From contig CAZICZ010000005.1 in NCBI GenBank assembly GCA_964538025.1, positions 198,616 to 262,615 on the forward strand: DNA of 64,000 nt, read 5' to 3'. Both the position numbers and the translations under genes were made by a program. Position 1 is the stretch's first letter. Each line of letters opens with the position of its first letter. The notes under the pieces are model-generated. The model was not told where the DNA came from, searched no databases, and worked only from the letters and a program-made list of their open reading frames with translations. This DNA comes from UBA5078 sp964538025. Lineage in GTDB: Bacteria > Pseudomonadota > Gammaproteobacteria > Pseudomonadales > Pseudohongiellaceae. This document shows, piece by piece, positions 9,176 to 17,366 of this stretch.

Positions 9176-10105
9176 ATGACTACTGCTTTACGACTTTCCT
9201 TGGGCCTGCTGATCGCCGCTGGCAGCATGCAGGCCAGTGCCGACACCAGCGTGCTGTTTATTGGCAACAGCTTCACGTTTGGCTCCGGGTCCGCAACCAA
9301 GCATTACCGCGCCTCTAGCGTGACAGACCTGAACAATCTCGGCATCGGCGGCGTGCCCGCCCTGTTCAAGTCTTTCGCGGATCAGGCCGGCCTGGATTTC
9401 GAGGTGGCACTTGAAACCGAACCGGGTTCCGGCCTGGACTTTCATCTGGAAAACCGCCTTGGCCTCATCGGCCGCCGCCCCTGGGATATCGTGATCATGC
9501 ATGGCTACAGCACGCTGGACCGCGAGGCGCACGGCAATCCGCAGAAGCTGATCAGGACGGCCGTGGAGATGAGCGATTTTCTGCGGGAGAAAAACCCCGC
9601 GGTTGATCTCTACATGACGGCCACCTGGTCGCGTGCCGACCAGACCTACCCGGAAAATACGCCCTGGGCCGGAAAACCCATCGACCAGATGGGCAAGGAT
9701 GTCCGGGCAGGATACGACCAGGCGGCCAAGGCCGCAGGAGTCAAATCGGTTAACCCGGTGGGTGATGCCTGGAATTTGGCCATGGAGACTGGTGTGGCCG
9801 ACGAGAATCCCTACAACGGCATTGATGCGGGCAAGGTGAATTTGTGGACCTACGACCACTACCACGCCAGCAATTACGGGTATTACCTGCATGCGCTGGT
9901 GGTGTTCGGCAATGTCACCGGGCGCGACCCGCGCTCGCTCGGCGACAACGAATGCTCTGCCTATGAGCTGGGCTTCTCGGCCAATCAGACCAAGGCGCTG
10001 CAACAGATCGCCTACGATCAGCTGGCCAAGGAAAACAAAGTCACGGCCGCTCCTCTGGTGCTGCCAAAACGCGTGGCCTCCGTGCCCTGCGCCGCTCCCC
10101 GCTAA
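9176..10105 (+). CDS. Secreted SGNH-hydrolase-like protein (DUF4886-like)
   Basis: 309 residues with a signal peptide (cut near Ala-Ser-Ala, about 22). Block I reads LFIGNSFTFG, so the usual GDS of GDSL enzymes is GNS, with Ser kept as the possible nucleophile. A C-terminal DHYHAS segment (about residues 225-230) could supply the Asp and His of block V, and PWDIVIMHGYS resembles the oxyanion block. An esterase or acetyl-hydrolase acting on sugars or lipids outside the cell is the best guess. GGAG precedes the ATG. A strong 9-bp hairpin follows the gene. Confidence 0.7.
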   Translation: MTTALRLSLGLLIAAGSMQASADTSVLFIGNSFTFGSGSATKHYRASSVTDLNNLGIGGVPALFKSFADQAGLDFEVALETEPGSGLDFHLENRLGLIGRRPWDIVIMHGYSTLDREAHGNPQKLIRTAVEMSDFLREKNPAVDLYMTATWSRADQTYPENTPWAGKPIDQMGKDVRAGYDQAAKAAGVKSVNPVGDAWNLAMETGVADENPYNGIDAGKVNLWTYDHYHASNYGYYLHALVVFGNVTGRDPRSLGDNECSAYELGFSANQTKALQQIAYDQLAKENKVTAAPLVLPKRVASVPCAAPR

Positions 10106-10119
10106 CCCCCCCTGCACCG

Positions 10120-10141
10120 CCTCCCGGCCCCCGCCGGGAGG
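10120..10141 (+). terminator. Strong hairpin downstream of the SGNH-like gene
   Basis: CCTCCCGGC (10120-10128) pairs perfectly with GCCGGGAGG (10133-10141) around four C residues. There is no T-run after it, so termination is likely but less certain. It separates the SGNH-like gene from serB, whose probable -10 TACAAT is at 10167-10172. Confidence 0.5.
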
Positions 10142-10211
10142 CTGGTATTGCGCCCATGCCCGCGGCTACAATACGCGCCCTCTCAACCCAGCCTCCAGGG
10201 AGCATGCAGGC

Positions 10212-11423
10212 GTGAAGGAAATTGTCCTGATCAATATCACCGGGCCTGACCGCCCCGGTTTGACCGCTGCCATTACCGGCATTCTCGCGCGTTCCGACGT
10301 TGCGATCCTGGACATTGGCCAGGCGGTGATTCACGACACGCTCTCCTTCGGTATCCTGGCAGAAATGCGCGGCGGCGAAGGCAAAACGGATGTGCTCAAG
10401 GATGTCCTGTTCCGGGCATCAGAACTGGACCAACAGGTCAAATTCACGCCGATCAGTGCGGAGGATTACGCCCACTGGGTGAGCGGACAGGGCAAGCCCC
10501 GCCACATCGTGACACTGCTGGCACGGCGCGTCACCGCGGAACACATTGCGCGCGTGAGCACCATCACGGCCCGCCACCAGCTGAATATCGACCATATCGA
10601 CCGTCTTTCCGGCCGCATCCCCGACGACATGCCGGCTGATCAGGGCAAAGGCTGCATTGAATTCTCCGTGCGCGGCGAGCCCGAGGATCCGGAACAGCTG
10701 CGGGCAGAATTTCTGGCCATTGCCCAGGAGCTGAACGTCGACATCGCGTTCCAGCAGGACAGCATCTTCCGTCGCAACCGACGCCTGGTGGTGTTCGACA
10801 TGGATTCGACACTCATCGATGCGGAGGTGATCGACGAGCTCGCCAAGGCGGCGGGTGTCGGTGCGCAGGTCGCGGCCATCACCGAGCGCGCCATGCGAGG
10901 GGAACTGGATTTTCAGGCCAGCTTCCGCGAGCGCATGGCCCTGCTCAAAGGACTGCCGGAAAGCACACTGGAGAACATCGCGCAGACCCTGCGCCTGACC
11001 GAAGGTGCGGAGACCCTGATCACACAGCTGCGCCGTCTGGGTTACAAGACTGCCATCCTGTCCGGCGGCTTCACCTATTTTGCCGAGCGCTTGCAAAAAC
11101 GCCTGGGCATCGACTACGTCTATGCCAATCAACTGCCGATCAAGGATGGCGTGGTGACTGGCGAGGTAGCCCTGCCAATTGTGGATGGCCAGCGCAAAGC
11201 GGATTTGCTGCGCGAGCTGGCGGCCCGCGAGGGCATCAGCCTGGCGCAGACCATTGCGGTGGGAGACGGTGCCAACGACCTGCCGATGCTTTCCATTGCA
11301 GGGCTCGGCGTCGCCTTCCGCGCCAAACCGCTGGTAAAGAAATCCGCCAAACAGGCCATTTCAACGCTGGGTCTGGACGGTATTCTCTACCTGCTGGGTT
11401 TTCGCGACCGCGAAGGCTATTGA
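10212..11423 (+). CDS. serB: Phosphoserine phosphatase SerB
   Basis: 403 residues: hydrolyses O-phosphoserine to L-serine, the last step of serine synthesis, in the cytoplasm. The N-terminal half carries ACT-type regulatory domains (ITGPDRPGLTAAITGIL at the start; a second one around 95-180). The HAD catalytic part has FDMDSTLID with nucleophile Asp196 and Asp198, the SGGFTYFAE phosphate-binding segment, and VGDGANDLPML near residue 351 for Mg2+. The GTG at 10212 is chosen because homologues begin VKEIVLINITG and AGGGAG lies just upstream; the frame is open earlier but only as overlap with the previous gene. Transcribed alone, with a TACAAT -10 element at 10167. Confidence 0.95.
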   Translation: MKEIVLINITGPDRPGLTAAITGILARSDVAILDIGQAVIHDTLSFGILAEMRGGEGKTDVLKDVLFRASELDQQVKFTPISAEDYAHWVSGQGKPRHIVTLLARRVTAEHIARVSTITARHQLNIDHIDRLSGRIPDDMPADQGKGCIEFSVRGEPEDPEQLRAEFLAIAQELNVDIAFQQDSIFRRNRRLVVFDMDSTLIDAEVIDELAKAAGVGAQVAAITERAMRGELDFQASFRERMALLKGLPESTLENIAQTLRLTEGAETLITQLRRLGYKTAILSGGFTYFAERLQKRLGIDYVYANQLPIKDGVVTGEVALPIVDGQRKADLLRELAAREGISLAQTIAVGDGANDLPMLSIAGLGVAFRAKPLVKKSAKQAISTLGLDGILYLLGFRDREGY

Positions 11424-11431
11424 GGCCCGAA

Positions 11432-12526
11432 TCAGCCCGACAGGCCGTCGAGCCGCAGGATGCGGTGGTTCTCGCTGTCCGTCACATACAGACTGCCCTG
11501 ATGCTGGCAAACCCCGTGCGGCCGCAAAAGTGCGCAGCGTAGCGGATCGCCTGCCTCACCCCGCCCCGGTGCGCCCGTTCCCAACACGGTGGAAATAATC
11601 CCGCTGCTCAGATCGACGCGCCGGATCACATGGTTTTCGGTATCCACAATCGCCAGGCTATGGTCCTGCTCGCTGTAGGCGATGCCCTTTGGCCCGTTGA
11701 AGCGCGCGGCAAGGGCATCGCCACCATCCCCGCTGTAGCCACTTTCACCCGTCCCCGCCACCCTTTTCAGTCGCCCCGTGGCGCGGGTGAGTCGAAACAC
11801 GGCATTGCCCTCCCGCAGCACCAGATAGGCATTGCCCTGCCTGTCGGTGGCGATTGAGCGCGGGCCACGCAAGGGGCTGCCCAGAAGCGGCCCCTCCTCC
11901 GGCGTTGCTTCACGTTCTCCCGTTCCGCCGAAAGTAGAGATCACGCCGGTGGACAGCTGCACCTGACGCACGCGCTGATTGCCGATATCGCAGATCAGCA
12001 GATAGCCGTCCGCATCGATGGCGATGCTGTGGGGCTGACGCAACTGGGCGCGCGCCGCAGCGCCGCCATCGCCGGAATACCCCACTTCGCCTGTGCCCGC
12101 GAAGGTCGATACCACTCCGCTGCCCGCCTCTATTCGGCGCACCACGTGCGCATCGCGTTCCACAACGTACAGATTGCCAGCCGCATCGAAACACAGCTCA
12201 TGAGGCGCGGAAAACGAGGCCAGCGCTGCCGACAATCCGTCACCGGCATAGGCTTTCTCGCCCGTGCCGGCAATCTCCTCGAGTCGCAACCCGTTCCCGC
12301 GCAGGCGCCGGGTACGGCCTGTGTCCACCTCGCAAAAGACGAGGTCACCGTCGGGACCCGGCACAATTCCGTAGGGATTGTTCACGGCAGGACTGCCCGC
12401 AGGAATCTCCGGGGTGAGCTCCACTACACGCACAGCCCCTTGGGCTCTGGCGGGGAGATGAGGAAGCAGGGCGAGGGTGCTAAAGGCCACGCTGACATGG
12501 CAGAACTGGCGGCGGGTCACTGGCAT
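11432..12526 (-). CDS. Tat-exported NHL-repeat beta-propeller protein
   Basis: 364 residues. The N-terminus TRRQFCHVSVAFSTLALLP is a twin-arginine-like signal ending at ARAQG, so a periplasmic location is expected. The rest is NHL repeats: recurrent AGTGExGYSGDGG and Asp-Asn-His-Arg-(V/I)-Arg patterns spaced by about 55 residues, forming a six-bladed propeller. Such proteins bind ligands or act as lyases, but no catalytic set stands out and no function is assigned. GGGAG lies 7 bp before the ATG. Convergent with serB (8 bp apart) and with no partner gene beside it. Confidence 0.82.
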   Translation of the reverse strand: MPVTRRQFCHVSVAFSTLALLPHLPARAQGAVRVVELTPEIPAGSPAVNNPYGIVPGPDGDLVFCEVDTGRTRRLRGNGLRLEEIAGTGEKAYAGDGLSAALASFSAPHELCFDAAGNLYVVERDAHVVRRIEAGSGVVSTFAGTGEVGYSGDGGAAARAQLRQPHSIAIDADGYLLICDIGNQRVRQVQLSTGVISTFGGTGEREATPEEGPLLGSPLRGPRSIATDRQGNAYLVLREGNAVFRLTRATGRLKRVAGTGESGYSGDGGDALAARFNGPKGIAYSEQDHSLAIVDTENHVIRRVDLSSGIISTVLGTGAPGRGEAGDPLRCALLRPHGVCQHQGSLYVTDSENHRILRLDGLSG

Positions 12527-12670
12527 GGAAAATCTCCCGGAACAGCGGTGTTAAGGCCATTCATGCTAGCACCGGGAAGAGGATTACGGCAGAGCGGGAG
12601 AGGGAAAACGTGCAGGCGCGAGACGCCAGTGCCGAGCACCCCGAGGGGCGCCCGGCACTGGCGTTTGCGA

Positions 12671-13228
12671 TCAGTTTTTGCCACCGAAGCGCGGCAGCAT
12701 GCGCGACAGCGTATTGTCCTTCACGAGATAGTGGTGGTAGAGCGCCGCGAAGGCGTGAATCGCGATGAAGAAGTATCCGGAGACCCCCAGAATTTCATGG
12801 GCTTCAGAGGTGAAATCGGCCAGCGCCTCCGATTCCCCTACAAGATGGGGAAGAGACAAACCGAACAGGCTCGCCGACTGCCCTTCGGCATTGAGCATGG
12901 TCCATCCGAGCAGCGGAGCGCCAATCATCAGCACATACAGGTACACCTTCATGGCCTTGGTCACGGCGATCTGCCAGCCGGGAGGCGGAGGCACGATGGC
13001 GGGAATGTCGGTGCGCAGAATCATGATGCCGCGGAAAATCGCGATGGGCAGCAGGCACACGCCGAGATAAATGTGCCAGTCTTCCATCGGGCGGCGAAGC
13101 GCGTGGCCCCGTGGCAGTGACTCGTGCATTTCAATGGCCACGTAAATCGCCACCATCAACAGCAGGGTCAACCAGTGCAGGGCAATAGAAAGCGATGTGT
13201 AACGGGCGTGCGAAGAGGATATCGTCAT
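12671..13228 (-). CDS. Cytochrome b561 family membrane protein
   Basis: 185 residues with four predicted membrane helices and the histidines used to hold two b hemes: LHW (His18), DWH (about 53), AHEILG (about 143) and the HAFAALYHH helix (about 157-165). Family members pass electrons between quinol and periplasmic or superoxide acceptors. A good ribosome site (AAGGA) precedes the ATG. It stands alone: NHL gene downstream on the same strand but 144 bp away, and a divergent gene 257 bp away. Confidence 0.88.
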   Translation of the reverse strand: MTISSSHARYTSLSIALHWLTLLLMVAIYVAIEMHESLPRGHALRRPMEDWHIYLGVCLLPIAIFRGIMILRTDIPAIVPPPPGWQIAVTKAMKVYLYVLMIGAPLLGWTMLNAEGQSASLFGLSLPHLVGESEALADFTSEAHEILGVSGYFFIAIHAFAALYHHYLVKDNTLSRMLPRFGGKN

Positions 13229-13485
13229 GATGAGCTTTCCTTTGTTGTCAGCGGTGATGCCACAGTAAAACCGGCTTGCTTAAGGCATCCTTAGCATAGC
13301 GCGAAAGCCGGTGGCAGGCTTGCGACAGGTCAACATATTGTCCCGTGCCGCGTATTCGGCCCGGGTTTCCGACAGGCCGCCTCCCCCGCGGGCTGGGCGA
13401 CAAGTGCTCGCAGTAGAGAACTGAAATGGGCCGTGATACCGTGCCGTCGTTTTTTCACCACATCCATGTTTAGGGGGGTTCCACC

Positions 13486-13839
13486 ATGATTATTTCTCGC
13501 TTTCTGAAAACGTCTTTCCTGCTCGGCCTGGCGCTGGGCGCGCAGCTGGCGTTCGCAGATGTTAGCGGCAACTGGACGTTCGCCGTGGACATTGCAGGGC
13601 AGACCGGCAACGCACAAGTCTCGATGACTCAGGAGGGCGATGCCATCAAGGGGCATTACACCGGCCAGCTGGGCAATACCGACTTTACCGGCAAAGCCAC
13701 GGGAAATGATTTCGAGTTCGCGCTGGTGGGCGATGCTGGCTCCGTCACCTACAAGGGCACGCTGCAAAGCGACGGCTCACTCAAGGGAAGTGTCGATCTT
13801 GCCGGCATGGCGACAGGCACCTTTACCGCGAAAAAGTAA
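13486..13839 (+). CDS. Small secreted protein of unknown function
   Basis: 117 residues with a signal peptide ending at AFA (about 24). The mature part is a run of short beta strands with turns (GNWTFAVDIAGQTG, DGSLKGSV), alternating polar and small residues, ending TFTAKK. This looks like a small beta-sandwich or lipocalin-like domain, similar to the C-terminal domains of some secreted amidohydrolases, but no function is known. GGGGGG precedes the start and a good terminator follows directly, so it is its own transcription unit. Confidence 0.72.
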   Translation: MIISRFLKTSFLLGLALGAQLAFADVSGNWTFAVDIAGQTGNAQVSMTQEGDAIKGHYTGQLGNTDFTGKATGNDFEFALVGDAGSVTYKGTLQSDGSLKGSVDLAGMATGTFTAKK

Positions 13840-13862
13840 GCGGCGCGCAGATGCACCAGACA

Positions 13863-13894
13863 GGGGAGCAGCCACAGCTGTTCCCCTTTTTTTT
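13863..13894 (+). terminator. Rho-independent terminator
   Basis: GGGGAGCAG (13863-13871) pairs with CTGTTCCCC (13878-13886), with one G-U pair and a six-base loop, then eight T residues. It ends the transcript of the 117-residue secreted protein. Confidence 0.9.
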
Positions 13895-13986
13895 GCCCCC
13901 GCCGCGGGCATTTCACACGGCATGAGAATGGGTATAATTGGCGCCCACGTCCACCACCTGTCAGGCCCCTTCGAAGGCAGCGCCCC

Positions 13987-14310
13987 ATGAAGACATCCGG
14001 AATTTCCGCCCTGCTCGCGCTCGTGTTGTCCACGCCCAGTGTCGCGCAAAGTCCGCTGGAGAGCTGCGACGAAATTCCGGGCCTGGCCGCGCAGATCATC
14101 AGCCGACGCCAGATCAATTACGACATCATGTTGATGCTCAATTACATCGGTGGCGAATTTACCGATCACCCGGAACTGCAAAGTTGGGCACAGGCGATGG
14201 TGGACATGGCCTATGCGCAGCCCGTCCCCCCCGAACCCGATGCGCGGGCCGCACAGGTCGAGACCTTTGTCGCCCTGTGGACACGCCGCTGCGAGGAGTC
14301 TCTGCCATGA
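13987..14310 (+). CDS. Small exported protein of unknown function
   Basis: 107 residues with a signal peptide ending near SVAQS (about 21). The mature part has two cysteines (SCDEIPG near the start, RRCEESLP at the end) that could form a disulfide, and is otherwise helical. No family is recognised. Its stop overlaps the start of ychJ in ATGA, so the two are translationally coupled, although nothing links their functions. Confidence 0.65.
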   Translation: MKTSGISALLALVLSTPSVAQSPLESCDEIPGLAAQIISRRQINYDIMLMLNYIGGEFTDHPELQSWAQAMVDMAYAQPVPPEPDARAAQVETFVALWTRRCEESLP

Positions 14311-14711
14311 CCCTGATTTTATGCCCCTGTTGCAGTGGCAAACCCTTCTCGCGCTGCTGCGCCCCTTACCTGAAGGGCACCGAAAAACCGCGTACCGTCG
14401 AAAAACTCATGCGCTCCCGCTATAGCGCGTATGCCTTGAGCGGCTACGGGGATTACCTGTATGCCACCTGGCACCCTCAAACCCGCGTGGGCATCAGTCC
14501 CGAAGCCTTGTCTGCGCCATCGGTCAGCTGGCAGTCCCTCGACATTCGCGAGACACAGGTGCAGGGCAACTTTGGTTACGTGGAGTTCATGGCCCGCTAT
14601 CTCGCCGAAGACGGTCAGCTGAAGGACCACCACGAGCGCTCCCGCTTCGTTCGCATGAAGGGACAGTGGCTCTATCTGGACGGCGACGTCGACACGCAGC
14701 GCGCCTCGTAA
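14307..14711 (+). CDS. ychJ: YchJ/UPF0225 family SEC-C motif protein
   Basis: 134 residues. The N-terminus has the metal-binding SEC-C motif CPCCSGKPFSRCCAPY (about 6-21), followed by the NTF2-like YchJ domain with the hallmark MRSRYSAYALSGYGDYLYAT and ERSRFVR segments. The molecular role of YchJ is not established. The ATG at 14307 overlaps the previous stop by four bases and has GAGGAG upstream; the frame opens earlier but would run through the preceding gene. Confidence 0.9.
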   Translation: MTLILCPCCSGKPFSRCCAPYLKGTEKPRTVEKLMRSRYSAYALSGYGDYLYATWHPQTRVGISPEALSAPSVSWQSLDIRETQVQGNFGYVEFMARYLAEDGQLKDHHERSRFVRMKGQWLYLDGDVDTQRAS

Positions 14712-14733
14712 ATCCCTCTCGCAGAATCATCCG

Positions 14734-14766
14734 ACTTTGCACTACAAAGCACTTGACGAATATTCT
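14734..14766 (+). promoter_or_regulatory. Operator copy 1 and overlapping promoter
   Basis: The near-palindrome ACTTTGCACTACAAAGC lies at 14734-14750. A likely -35 (TTGCAC, 14737-14742) falls inside it and a -10 (TATTCT, 14761-14766) follows after 18 bp. The same 17-bp motif recurs at 15776-15792 before the DUF4173 gene. The winged-helix regulator encoded at 15384 is the natural candidate to bind both. Confidence 0.6.
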
Positions 14767-14788
14767 CGCTTGCGCCACGCTTGCGTCC

Positions 14789-15394
14789 ATGAAATCCACG
14801 CACCGCACGTCATCGCCTTCTGAACCCTTGAGCCTGCACGCCAGAGCGGAAGACACTCTGCACTTCATCCGCACCTCCATGGAGCGGGCGACTTCCTTTA
14901 CCGGCGTCTCGGGCAAGGGCTATGTGCTGGCGGGAGTTCTTTCGTTGCTGACGACCCTCCTCACCCGGGAGATGGACGCTACTCCCTGGACGCTGAGCTG
15001 GCTGATGACGGCCGCGCTGGCTGCCGCAGCCATTCTGGGACTGACCATGCGCAAGGCGCAGCAACAGGGAAGCTCCTTACGCTCGGCCAATGGAAGAAAA
15101 CTCCTGACAGCCTTCCTTCCGGCCCTGGGGGTGGGCGCGGTGCTCACGCTGAGTGCCTTCCTGCAGGGCGATCTCAGCGGGCTCCCCGGCCTCTGGCTTT
15201 GTCTTTACGGCGTCGGCGTCATGTCGGCTGGCGCCTATTCTGTTCCGATCATTCCCGTCATGGGCCTGCTCTGCATCGTGAGTGGTGCCGCTATCCAGCT
15301 CACGGGGATGGAGGGACGCCTGCTGTTCGGCCTGAGCATGGGATTGCTGCACGGAGGTTTTGGCGCGCTGATCTGGAGGCATCATGGTGGTTAA
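14789..15394 (+). CDS. Multi-pass membrane protein paired with a winged-helix regulator
   Basis: 201 residues. A cytosolic N-terminus of about 45 residues (including SMERATSFTGVSGKG) is followed by about six hydrophobic helices and a C-terminal IWRHHGG. From memory, proteins with the ERAxSFTxVxGxG motif and RHHGG end are conserved and usually encoded beside a small winged-helix regulator, as here. The regulator start lies 11 bp inside this gene, so the two are co-translated. Operator copy 1 is 38 bp upstream. A role in sensing or signalling at the membrane is possible but unproven. Confidence 0.75.
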   Translation: MKSTHRTSSPSEPLSLHARAEDTLHFIRTSMERATSFTGVSGKGYVLAGVLSLLTTLLTREMDATPWTLSWLMTAALAAAAILGLTMRKAQQQGSSLRSANGRKLLTAFLPALGVGAVLTLSAFLQGDLSGLPGLWLCLYGVGVMSAGAYSVPIIPVMGLLCIVSGAAIQLTGMEGRLLFGLSMGLLHGGFGALIWRHHGG

Positions 15395-15758
15395 GCACAA
15401 CGCAAAAAAAGAGACCGCAAGCCCTCACAACGCTCTTGTGGCTGTCGCCGGCGGGCAAAAGGGAGCTTCGGCGCTGGACAAGCTGATCCATGAGCGCACG
15501 CGACTGGCCATCGTCAGCGCCCTCGCTGTCAACGCCTCCTTGAGCTTCACCGAGCTCAAGGGCCTGTTGGCGATCTCGGATGGCAACCTGAGCTCGCACG
15601 CCCGCAAACTGGAGGACGCGGGGTATGTCCGGTGTGACAAACGGTTCGAGAATCGCGTGCCGGTCAGCCAGTTCACCCTCACCGCCGCTGGGCGCAAGGC
15701 ACTGAAACATTACATTGCCCATATGGAGTCACTGCTCACCGCCATGAAACAGATCTAA
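15384..15758 (+). CDS. Winged-helix transcriptional regulator (MarR-like, HTH_34 type)
   Basis: 124 residues. The DNA-binding part is clear: LDKLIHERTRLAIVSALA, SFTELKGLLAISDGNLSSHA as the helix-turn-helix, and an RKLEDAGYVRCDK wing. It has no obvious ligand domain. It overlaps the membrane protein gene by 11 bp and lies between two copies of a 17-bp palindrome, so it probably represses both its own operon and the DUF4173 gene. The signal it answers to is unknown; the partner membrane protein may supply it. Confidence 0.88.
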   Translation: MVVKHNAKKETASPHNALVAVAGGQKGASALDKLIHERTRLAIVSALAVNASLSFTELKGLLAISDGNLSSHARKLEDAGYVRCDKRFENRVPVSQFTLTAAGRKALKHYIAHMESLLTAMKQI

Positions 15759-15775
15759 AAAAAATTTGCCCACCA

Positions 15776-15792
15776 ACTTTGCATTACAAAGT
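15776..15792 (+). promoter_or_regulatory. Operator copy 2 (before the DUF4173 gene)
   Basis: ACTTTGCATTACAAAGT: perfect ACTTTG/CAAAGT arms around five bases. It differs from copy 1 at only two positions and is 28 bp upstream of the DUF4173 start. A -35-like TTGCAT (15779-15784) overlaps it, as in copy 1. Confidence 0.6.
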
Positions 15793-15820
15793 ACTCTTTT
15801 TTCTATCAGGAGCCATTACC

Positions 15821-17326
15821 ATGCCCTCTCTCAAAGCGCGAAAAGACATAGCCCCTCCGCACGCCCCTCGCCACCTGTTGGCGCTCGGATTAACGCTTGG
15901 CGTTCTGGCGGATGCACTCTGGTTCCGTCACGGCCCCGGGGGCCCCGGATTCGTCCTGTGGGCCCTTCTGGCAGGCGCCGCCGCCATGTACGTCGTGCAC
16001 CACTCGCCGCGTCCGGGGCTTGGCGAGCCCGTAGTCTGGGCAGGCGTGGGCGTTCTCGGTGCGCTGCTGATGTTGCTGCGCAGCACCCCGCTGGTGACGC
16101 TCGGGCTCCTGCTGACGATGATCGTCGCAGCCGCCATGCTGCTGACGCAGAAGAACGGCCGCTCTCTGCGAGACACCGCCCTGATGGAGCATCTGCGCAG
16201 CCTCTTTCGCGTGCCGACCCGAGCCCTGTTGGCGGGGTTTCCCGTACTGCTGTCACCGTCGGCTGCGGGGGAGCCACTGCCCGGCTCCCGCGATCGCCTG
16301 CTGCGGGGGTTTCTGCTTGCCCTGCCATTGCTGGCGGTATTTAGCGCCCTGTTTGCCAGCGCGGATGCGCGGGTAGAGGCTGCGCTTACACGGCTCTTTG
16401 CAGGCGTTTCACCCCTTGCGGGAGAGCATCTGCTGGCAAGTCTGCTGGTCGGCTGGTGTTGCACCGGTCTGTTGGCCGGCGTTGCGCAGCGTCACTGGCA
16501 GGTGCAGCGCCTCAGCGCGCCACTGCTGCGACTGGGCTCCAGGGACACGGCGGCACTGCTGGGCACCGTCGTGTTGGCCTTCGTCGGCTTTATCGCCCTG
16601 CAGTTGCCGATGCTTTTCGGAGGGGCCCAGGCGCTGGAGGCGCACGCGGGTTTGACGGTGGCGGACTATGCTCGCCGCGGTTTTTTTGAGCTGATCGCTG
16701 CCTCGCTGCTGGCGCTGGGGGTGCTCGTGGTCGTCGTCGAGGCGGGAGCCAGCCCGCGCGTCTTTCGTCCGCTGGCTGCCGTGCTACTGGCTTGCGTCGC
16801 CCTCTTGCTGATCTCTGCCCTGCAGCGCATGGCCCTCTATGTGGCGCAGTTCGGCCTGAGCCTGGATCGCCTGACTGCCCTTGCCGTCATGGCGTGGCTC
16901 CTCTGGGCTGGGCTGCTTTTCAGCGCCACTCTGTGGCGGGGGACGGCGCGCGATTTTGCCTCCGGCCTGAGCATCGGCGGGGTTCTAACGGTGTTTGTGT
17001 TTGCCCTCAGCAATCCTGCGGCCATCGTCAGCAAGACCCATGTCGCACGCGCCATCGAGGGCCGACAGACCCTTGACGTGCCCTATCTCATGCGGCTTGG
17101 CAGCGACGCCTTGCCCCCGCTACTGACGCGGTTTTCCGCCCTGTCCGATCCGGACGCCTGTCGCACGGCGCAGGCCCTGCTGAGCCTTCCCCCGGGGAAG
17201 TACCGCGCGGAGGACGCAGGGGGGTGGCGCGGCTGGAATCTGAGTGAATCACGGGCCGCGAGACTGCTCGAGCAGCACAGGGCGCAGCTCAACGCGAAGG
17301 CTGAAACTTGCGCGGGCTCAGTGTAG
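15821..17326 (+). CDS. DUF4173 (DUF4153-like) integral membrane protein
   Basis: 501 residues with about 11-12 hydrophobic helices; a middle loop (about 155-165) and a soluble C-terminal tail of about 90 residues. The segments FFELIAASLLALGVLVVVVE and ALQRMALYVAQFGLSLDRL are characteristic of DUF4173. Function unknown. The ATG at 15821 is chosen because AGGAG (15808-15812) precedes it; an upstream TTG in frame would start inside the operator. Located 62 bp after the winged-helix gene and likely under its control. Confidence 0.82.
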   Translation: MPSLKARKDIAPPHAPRHLLALGLTLGVLADALWFRHGPGGPGFVLWALLAGAAAMYVVHHSPRPGLGEPVVWAGVGVLGALLMLLRSTPLVTLGLLLTMIVAAAMLLTQKNGRSLRDTALMEHLRSLFRVPTRALLAGFPVLLSPSAAGEPLPGSRDRLLRGFLLALPLLAVFSALFASADARVEAALTRLFAGVSPLAGEHLLASLLVGWCCTGLLAGVAQRHWQVQRLSAPLLRLGSRDTAALLGTVVLAFVGFIALQLPMLFGGAQALEAHAGLTVADYARRGFFELIAASLLALGVLVVVVEAGASPRVFRPLAAVLLACVALLLISALQRMALYVAQFGLSLDRLTALAVMAWLLWAGLLFSATLWRGTARDFASGLSIGGVLTVFVFALSNPAAIVSKTHVARAIEGRQTLDVPYLMRLGSDALPPLLTRFSALSDPDACRTAQALLSLPPGKYRAEDAGGWRGWNLSESRAARLLEQHRAQLNAKAETCAGSV

Positions 17327-17366
17327 GCTATAGCCCTTTTCCGCAGACGGCATCCACAACAAGACC

